Part shown: piece by piece, positions 56,896 to 64,000 of the stretch
How positions within the stretch are numbered: the stretch's first letter is position 1
Layout of the letters: each line of letters opens with the position of its first letter
Source: Staphylotrichum longicolle
Taxonomy: Eukaryota > Ascomycota > Sordariomycetes > Sordariales > Chaetomiaceae
Direction: 5' to 3'
NCBI GenBank assembly: GCA_019096155.1
Contig: JAHCVI010000001.1
Coordinates: forward strand, 5,766,001-5,830,000
Length of the DNA stretch: 64,000 nucleotides
Notes under the pieces: model-generated
Seen by the model: only the letters and a program-made list of their open reading frames with translations
What the model was told of the DNA's origin: nothing
Databases searched by the model: none
Position numbers and translations under genes: made by a program

Positions 56896-57675
56896 TGAAA
56901 AGAGGGGGGTAGCTCGTTGGTTTAGGCCGTGGATGGTATGACAGGCGACGAGACGTCGTGCGCGGTGTCTACGACACAGGGGGGCGCAGGAATCACGCGG
57001 GTTGCGAGGACGAGACAATGCGGGATGCTGTCAGAGTCTCCGAGGCAGGTTGGCCTCGCGGCAGCTTCGTGGGTGGCGCTCAATGTGAGTGCACTGGATG
57101 AAGATCACAGTGGCTTGTCAAAGTCGGCAGGTCGGTCGGCACTCAGGACGAGATTGATGGGGTTGCAAGCACTTAGATTGCTAAAGGCAGCTCCCCAAGC
57201 TCCGCAACGCGGAGACCATGAGCTCTTCCAAAGCCCTGGAGAACACAACTAATAAATATACACATCGACCCGAGATAGGTAGATGTAAACGGCGCTCCAA
57301 AAGTATATGCCTATGCCAGTTTTCCCCTCCCTTCTTAACGATTGAAAAACCCCATAACACCCGAAATGTGTTGGGCCCATCCCATTTCTCAGAAATCAGT
57401 TCCAGCGCCTGCCAGGGGCCATCCTCAGAATTGAACGGCCCCGGAATGCATCTGCACGCATAAGATTCCACCGGCGACTCTTTCGCACCCGCCCAGTCCT
57501 GCCCCAGCTCGTTGAGGCGCTTCGCGGGCAGCGGTCTCTCCATGCCATTGCTCCGGCGCTCTGTGTAACGAATGACTCGGGACGTATGGTGTTGACTGCA
57601 GCCACCCCGAACAGATCCTTCCGATCTGCAGTGCTTTCGCCTCGCTTTGCACTAGCTCTCGGACTCTCCGACTCG
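56896..57675. other. Convergent intergenic region
   Basis: 780 bp between RRP40 and the membrane zinc-finger gene. No gene recognised. Confidence 0.45.
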
Positions 57676-59961
57676 TCATGTCTCGCCCATTGCGACGTCG
57701 CCCAGGAAGTCCTCGTCGGTCACGTTCTGGGGATCGATCGCGTGCTTCTTGAGCATGTGCCTCTTCCAGTTGTCCTTCCTCGGGAAGGATTTCGTGCCCT
57801 GCCTTGAGTAATCGCACCCGGGCTGTGTGCAGTAAAACTTGCGCGTTTTGTGGTGCTTGTCATTGTGGTGCCGCTTCAGATGTGTTATTGTGCCGAAGCT
57901 TCGCTCACAGCCTGGCTCCTTGCAAGGCCAAGGGCGGTCATGATACCGTCGGTGGTGACTGCCATCGTGTCAGCTTCATACTTGGTAGCCCGCAAGGCGT
58001 TTGACCTACTTGAACTGGTGGAAAGAGCTCTTTACGGCGCCGCAAACATCGCAGACAAACCCGCCTTGAGGCCGAGCTGGTGATCGACCTGGAGATGGCC
58101 CGGAAGAGGGGCCAGGAGATGGAGCTGGCGACAAACCAGGCGAAGGCGAGAGACCCGGCGATGGGGACAAACCCGGCACCGAGAGCCCGGGTGACGCTGT
58201 CAAGTAACCATTGATTGGGGCCTCTGTCTCCGCGGGCGGTGATGGTGAAGCGGTATAAGCCGTTAACCTCGTGTCGGGGGTGTTCTCAGCTGACGGGCCG
58301 GTCGAGGGCGGAGGAGTTGAGTAGTCACCAGGCAAGGCGTGGCTGTAGGACCCCAACGGTTCGAAGAATTGCATCCCGAAATCCTGAGCTGCAGGGGGTG
58401 GCGACTGGTCCTGTGATAAGTACGGCGAGTGGTCTAGTGACTGGTACGGCGACTGGGAGGGGGACTGGTATGGAGGCTGGAATTCCTGCTTCGGCTCGAT
58501 CTCGACTGGAAGGACGGGAAAGCCAGCCATGGTTACTGTCGCAGGCGGCAGAGCTTCGAGCGGCGGCGCCTGGGGTGGGTTCTGGAAGATGCGCATCTGT
58601 TGCTCCAACATCCACGCGCTTTCTGCCTGGTTGGTTGGCTTCATCATTTCCATGGGGTTACCGCTGGGACCGACAGGATATTGGAGAAGAGGTGGGCTGG
58701 GAAGATCCGAGACGATGGTCGGAGGGGGCAGGCTGTCGGTGCGCTGCAGTGGTCCGGGGAACCTTTTGCCCTGGAGGAAAGTGTTTTGCCTGCTAAAAAC
58801 GCCGGGAGTCACTGTGGCGTCGCTGTCAGGCGAGACGGTGTCGAGTTCCTCAGTGATAGGTCTCGGTGCCGTAAATGGGGCAATTCCCACGGCCGCTACA
58901 GGAAATTGGCCGACTGGGAAGACAGCGCCGTGCGGGACTGAAGTTGGAGCGTATGACGATGGCAAGGAACCGGCTGAGATTGGAGCTGTTGAGGATTGAG
59001 GGGTATTGTCTGACAGCTCAATGCCCAAAGTCGGGTCGTGATAGTAGTCCCAAGCCAATCCCGGTGTCTCGGTATCGATTTCGAGGCCGGACGGTGTCGG
59101 GTCGGGTTGCTGGAAGACGTCGTTTGTGATGACTGACGGCGAGCGCGCTCCGTCAGTGCCGCCCAGGGTCGAGCGCTTGCTGTCGCGGCGGTGGTGCGAG
59201 GAACGGTGACCGTGAATCAGACTGCGGAGGGACTCTCTGAGATGAGGGAAGACGCCGTGCTCAGGAGAACCAGAGGGTTGATCAAAGGACTCGGGCTCCT
59301 CTGTAATGCCCACAGATGCAATGCCCGTGAGCTGGCGACTTGGCGGCTGATACGAGTCACTGGTGCTAAAGTCCCGGGTGCTCTCGCGGTCAACCGTGGC
59401 TCTAGATCCGCGGGGAGACTTTGACGTGGACTCGGTGGGAGAGGGGGCGGGAGCGGTGGCCGACAGAGGTGACCCTGCTTGGCGGTCGTTACTGTGAGAT
59501 GGAGGGTCTGTCGGTGAGGTAGTGGATGATGTGGGCGAGGGCAGGCCGTGGTGGACAGTGACGCCCTGGGGGAGGGCGGACTGGGGTTTCTGGTCCGAGG
59601 CCGTTGTCTGTGGGATGTCGTGGACAGTGGTGGTCTCGGGGCCGGACCCCGAGCCCGTTTTGTAGGAACTGTCGTCTAAGTCCTGGGGCGGGAAGATGGG
59701 GCCTCCGGGGCCCTGCCCCATCTCGGCCAGGCCGGGATCGTCATGGCGGGCGAGCCGTCGACGTCTGGCGCGGACAATGAAGGGAAAGACACAGAAGGCG
59801 ATGAGGAGGGCGCCGACAACCGACCCGATCACAGCCCCAGCGATTCCGCCGGGGGAGAGGGTGGATCTGGGGACGAGCATGGACCGAGCGAGCGGCCTCG
59901 CAGCCAAAGCTGCTGGGGTGCGCTGCTGCTGCTGGAACGGGTGCATCAATCGAGAACTCAA
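57676..59961 (-). CDS. Membrane-anchored C2H2 zinc-finger protein
   Basis: Two exons: 58010-59961 and 57676-57958; intron 57959-58009 (51 nt, GTAGGT...GGCAG) lies inside the first finger. 744 residues. Residues about 39-63 (GIAGAVIGSVVGALLIAFCV onward) form one membrane segment, followed by RARRRR, which suggests a cytosolic C-terminal side. A long Ser/Pro/Thr-rich disordered region follows, with YQSP and LSPSPG repeats. At the end are CDVCGAVKSSFHQFNHH, CKEPGCERSFGTITHLKRHH and CTQPGCDYSRQGTKSFPRKD followed by NWKRHMLKKH, three C2H2 modules. The layout suggests a membrane-tethered transcription factor that could be released by proteolysis (inference). No obvious signal peptide before the membrane segment. 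Confidence 0.8.
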
Positions 59962-62364
59962 AAGACACTCAACGCAGAATGAAAGACGCAGATTTCGGCC
60001 GGGTTGGGAAAACGAGAGCTATCAACCGTGCCGTGTGGTCGGGGTGCCTTGGGGCAGGGGAGGGACCCCAGCCACGGTGTGATGGAGGTGGTGTGGGCGC
60101 GGGACGAGGCTGTGCCACGCAGCACCCTGCTGCTTGCTCTTTGCTTGCTCGGCGGAGGCCGCAGAGGACTGGCAAAAACCGAGAGTGCAATCCGGTTCTC
60201 TGGAGAAAAGCGATTGGAGAAAACGCGGGGGGGGGGGCTGTGAGCGAGGGCGCTGGTGGCCTCTAGCCGGTGCTATGCAATGCAGCTGATGGCGGTTGAG
60301 AGGTTCATGGTGAATTGGCAGAGTGGTGAGATGAAGAGGAGACAGGATGGGATGGTTGAAGGGTGAGGGAGAGGGAGGCCTGGGAAACTCAAAGCCAAAG
60401 TCCAGCGCCCCCAATCCCTGCAGGGCAGCCTGGAGCAGCGTGACCAACGACGCCTAAGGCAACGACAACTGGACGCCAGACGCCCAGAACAGCAGCCCAG
60501 CAAGCAGCAGGGGCGGCCGTAAAATTGAAACCGTCCAACTCCAGCCTCACTTGCAGCAGGCGAAAGCTAGGCCGCTTCTGGCGCTGGTGTGATGGCAGAT
60601 GAAGTGTTGGCGGTCGACAGGGGCCGAGAAGATGCAACGGGACCCGAATTGGTTGCCTCCCACCAACGTGCCGCCCACCCCGCTGTGGGCCCACCCACAA
60701 ACCCGCCCACCCACATCCACACGATTCTCAATGAATTCAAGATCTGGACCTCTGGAAACGGGAGTTAGACCTCATGTCTGCAGCTCCCTGTCTATCAATT
60801 GGCGTGGTCCCCGCATCTCAGCGGCCCTGTCTGCAGTATCACTTCAAGTTTGCAAACACAGGTGGGTTCTTCTGACAGCAGAGCAGGCAAAGATCACGTG
60901 AAGAGATGGGATGAACAGATAAAATGAACCTGTTAAAGTTTCCGAAGAAGCATCGATATTCCCCTGTGGTAGCCAGCAGCGGTGGTCCTTGGCCTCTCCA
61001 CAAAACGCCACAACACCAGGACCCGAGGCGGGCCAAGCACAACGGCCAAGAGCTGGCCCCGGCCTTGACGACCAACCCTGCGGCCCAGCCTCCGTGTCCA
61101 ATCACGGCAAGGAATTAGGATGGTTGACGATTTCGAGTCTGCGACGGAACCAACGCATTCTTGCAAACGTTACGAGACCAGCAGTCCTGTGATGTGTGGC
61201 CGAGAGTAAACGGCGGCAGCTGTGATGGATCGAGACGTCTCAGTCATCTGCAAGCTCACGAACCGTCTGATGAAGAATAATCGCTGGTCCCTCTGCTCAG
61301 CGCAGCGGCAAGAGCTCAGCAACCGCGCCGTCCCGGCAGCGTGGTCGCAAGCGCCGGTCTAAATTGGCGCCAATGCGCGCGTCGGCTCGGTCGAAGACTC
61401 GCTTGCTGTCTTTCCATCACACACTCAAATCCACTCTCAGATGGTATCTCATATCAAGCACACTACATCCACCAACCACCGACCGAGTCTGAACACCGGG
61501 CACGGCCGTCCTCCAACCTGCGTGCCATTGTCTGTGAGACGCGGGTCATCCCTACACAGTATGAGGGTGGATGGGTGTCATTGAATCTGTGCCGAGTTTG
61601 AGAGTTTGCTGCGCCGTCACCCAACTGATTTATGCAAAGGCACTGTCAAGTGCAGAGTTGAGTGCTCCAACAACAGCACGCAAGGGAGGACCGTCTGAAA
61701 CCTGAGTTGCCCCGGACTGTGCAATTCTGGAATCGCCAAGGGGACCAACCACCATCAGAACTGTTGCTCGCCTCTCCAACCTGAGGCCCTCAGCGTGGAG
61801 GTGAATGTGTCTCAGACAGTGTCTGCTCCGTCATCCGTGATCCGTGCCACGACAACGGAGCTCGGTGCAGGAACCAGCTCCGGCCGCCGATGTTCTTGGC
61901 AGCCCGGAAGACATATTGCACCGTTTGGCGCAAGTTAGTGCTCTCTGGGGCTGTGGGTGAAGGCCGAGGAGAGGCCAATCGAACAATGAGAAGATAATGA
62001 CGCACTTCAGCTCAGCAATGGTTCTACACATGCAGCCCACATTGGGCTACTCGAGCAGAGCAATGATGGGAAAGTCTGGCACAATCGCGGGGTCAGCAGC
62101 CAATCACTCGTCCCCATGGGCTGAAGATGACGCGGTGGACGGGCTTGAGTGTCCGCGCGTCCCGGCATTGCCTGCCCCTCCCCCTCGCAGTGCTCCTTGT
62201 GCTCCTGATGCATACATAGCAGACGACGGGCCGCTGGATTTGTAGGATTTTTGTCTCACGTCCTCTGTGGGATGTGAAGCTACTCGTCGCCAGGAAACTC
62301 ATTTTGGAAACAAGATCTATTTGTTGACGAGCCCTCGGCTTGTGTATAAGTCACTTGAGAGACA
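59962..62364. promoter_or_regulatory. Large divergent intergenic region
   Basis: 2.4 kb between the minus-strand membrane zinc-finger gene and the fasciclin gene. A G10 run near 60228-60238 and a CT/GA-rich stretch near 60300-60400. No gene supported; a TATAAG at 62345-62350 is too near the fasciclin ATG to be an ordinary TATA box. Confidence 0.45.
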
Positions 62365-63917
62365 ATGCGGCAGACCGTCCTCTTATTCGCTGCTGCTGCT
62401 GCGGCCCTCGTCACCCCCAACTGGGCCACCCAGCAGCAGCTCTCCCTCGTCGAGAGCCAGGATCAGACTGCGGACCAGAATGCAGTCCAGGCCTGGTGGG
62501 AGTCCGTCCCAGACGCTGGCAGTCTCTTCTCATCCATTGAGAGCCGCATAAAGAAGAGCCTCCATCGCAGCGCCCTCGACAACGTGATCCAGCTGGTCAG
62601 CTTTGACAATGATGAAGAGGAGCACCCTCATCCACCACACGGTCCGCCCCATGGCCCGCCCCATGGCCCGCCACACGGAGGACATGGCGACCACGGCCAT
62701 CGGGGCGACCCGGACAAGACCATCTACGAGCTGATCAAGGAGAACAAGCACACCACCAAGTTTGCCAAGCTGGTCGAGGAGCACGACGAAATCAAGCAGC
62801 TCCTCGAGAGCACGAAGCACAACCACACGCTGTTCGTCCCCACCGACCGCGCCTTCGAGCATCTCCCTCACCACCGCCACGGCCATCACGACGACGGTGA
62901 CAGCGACAGCGACAGCGACAGCGACAGCGAGGGCGGCGGCGGCGACGATGACGACCACGAGCACCCCCACAAGCCCTGCAAGGAATTCATCCTCGCCCTC
63001 CTGAAATACCACATCGTCCCAGGCCGCTACCCCCTCCACCACGTCCGGGCCAGCCGCACCCTCCCAGCTCCCTCCACCCGCCCGCCCTCAGCGCCTCCTC
63101 CTCCTCCTCTCACCACGAGCACTCCACCCACCACCCTCAACGCATCCGCGTTTTTACCACCCCACTCCTGCACCGCACCTATCTCAACTTCCACGCCCGC
63201 CTCCTGATCGGCGACTTCGTCGCCTCCAACGGCCTCATCCACGCCGTCGACAGCCTCCTGGTCCCGCCCCCCAACACCACCACCCTCGTCCGCCTCCTGC
63301 CCTCGCAGTTCAGCACCCTGGCCCTCGCGCTGCAGACCACGGGGCTGGGCGCCGAGCTCGACGCCCTGCCCCGCCGGGGCGGCGGCACGCTCTTCGCGCC
63401 GACCAACCACGCGTGGGCCGCCCTCGGCCCGCGCGCCAACGCCTTCCTGTTCTCGGAGCGCGGCAAGAAGTACCTCAAGGCGCTGGTCAAGTACCACGTC
63501 GTGGTGAACGAGACGCTGTATTCGGACGCGTATTACCGGGGCAAGGGTGACGAGGATCATGGTGGTGATGATGATGATGATGATGAGGATGCGCAGGGCG
63601 GCGGCCACGGGGGCAGGGGGTACTGGCATGTGGACCTGCCGAGTCTGTTGGGCGGCAAGCCGATCAGCGTGGACATCAAGACGTGGAAGGGGTGGGTGTC
63701 GATTGTGGTGAACGGGTTCGTGAGGGTGGTGGTGAGGGACGGGGTGGCGGACGACGGCGTCGTGCAGGTGGTCGGGCGCGTGCTGATTCCGCCTCACAGG
63801 CACCATGGTGGTCATGGGTACGAGGCGGAGGAGGTGAGCGTGGAGGAACTGAAGAGTCGGCTGGAGCCGTATATGGAGGAGACGTCTGGTGGACGGGACG
63901 GGATGGGAGACTTGTAA
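62365..63917 (+). CDS. Secreted fasciclin (FAS1) domain protein
   Basis: Signal peptide MRQTVLLFAAAAAALVTPNW. Two FAS1-like domains: the first about 62710-63200 (IYELIKENKHTTKFAKLVEE, HNHTLFVPTDRAFEHL, ILALLKYHIVPGRYPLHHVR), the second about 63200-63810 (LLIGDFVASNGLIHAVDSLL, GGGTLFAPTNHAWAALG, YLKALVKYHVVVNETLYS, VVQVVGRVLIPP). Insertions are unusual: HGPPHGPP repeats (62634-62685), a His-rich loop, and an (SerAsp)n run (62899-62929). The frame shifts by one base after HHVRASRTLP. One extra C near 63060-63065 gives SSLHPPALSAS ... RIRVFTTPLLHRTYLNFHAR and continues to TAA 63915-63917. FAS1 proteins usually act in cell-surface adhesion or wall association. Confidence 0.85.
62634..62685 (+). 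repeat. 12-bp coding repeat (Pro-His-Gly-Pro)
   Basis: About four units of a CCCCATGGCCCG-like 12-mer inside the fasciclin gene, in frame. Confidence 0.75.
62899..62929 (+). repeat. GACAGC hexamer repeat (Asp-Ser)
   Basis: About five tandem GACAGC units coding alternating Asp and Ser in the first FAS1 domain. Confidence 0.8.
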
Positions 63918-64000
63918 ATGTAGGTTGGTTGGCCATTACTTGGTCTTGTTCTTTGATCTTGGATCTGTAGGACTTGGACATCTCCCATCTGGACACTCGT

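Noticed and set aside
62345..62350. TATAAG as TATA box of the fasciclin gene
   Set aside because: Only 15 bp before the ATG, so transcription would start inside the coding region.
1..64000. Transposon copies or strongly RIP-mutated tracts
   Set aside because: No transposase or reverse-transcriptase motif, no terminal repeats, and no clearly AT-rich block beyond modest enrichment at 27.2-27.7 kb.

Overview
The window is nuclear DNA of a filamentous ascomycete, most likely a Sordariomycete near Sordariales/Chaetomiaceae (taxonomy inferred). It is GC-rich, with compact genes, 50-110 nt GT-AG introns with CTAAC/CTGAC-type branch sites, and recognisable Pezizomycotina gene families. There are about 21 genes or gene remnants. 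I found no convincing RNA gene, transposon or CRISPR array.

Left part (1-12.9 kb), housekeeping: the 3' part of a BEACH-WD40 gene (<1-4928); complex I 9.5 kDa subunit (5420-5819, minus); oligosaccharyltransferase subunit WBP1 (6431-8002); splicing factor ISY1 (9714-10530); a metallophosphoesterase/5'-nucleotidase-type protein (10880-12706, minus).

Accessory block (13.4-28.9 kb): a broken C2H2 zinc-finger gene; an OTT_1508-type deaminase-fold protein (14586-16071); a dynamin-family GTPase (16617-19064); a very large NACHT-ankyrin NLR/STAND gene (20218-27166); and a conserved hypothetical gene (27698-28851). The NLR is the most striking object. A 3,718 bp internal segment (21255-24972) lies in reverse orientation. 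Turning it back in thought joins both ends in frame and gives one frame of exactly 2,257 codons, interrupted only by one TAA and one TGA, with AAG where the initiator ATG is expected. The block looks like an allorecognition/immunity neighbourhood.

Right part (30-64 kb), mostly conserved genes: a conserved fungal protein (30061-31200); V-ATPase c' subunit VMA11 (31868-32703, minus, six exons); a ROM2-type RhoGEF with DEP, DH, PH and CNH domains (34155-38221); an SH3 adaptor (39147-40005); an RBR E3 ubiquitin ligase (41300-43437, minus); POP1 of RNase P/MRP (45333-48167, minus); an NT-C2 protein (49448-51086); a degenerate acidic ORF (52018-52536); the atypical Hsp70 SSZ1 (53300-55105, minus); exosome subunit RRP40 (56064-56895); an unusual protein with an N-terminal membrane segment and C-terminal C2H2 fingers (57676-59961, minus); and a fasciclin-domain secreted protein (62365-63917).

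A second window-wide pattern is that several conserved genes (BEACH, ISY1, the 30061 gene, the SH3 adaptor, RRP40, fasciclin) each need exactly one extra base to read through. The base is always a missing one, usually in a G or C run. This looks like deletion-biased sequencing error, not gene decay. The NLR has no such shift, so its nonsense codons and inversion are a different kind of damage.
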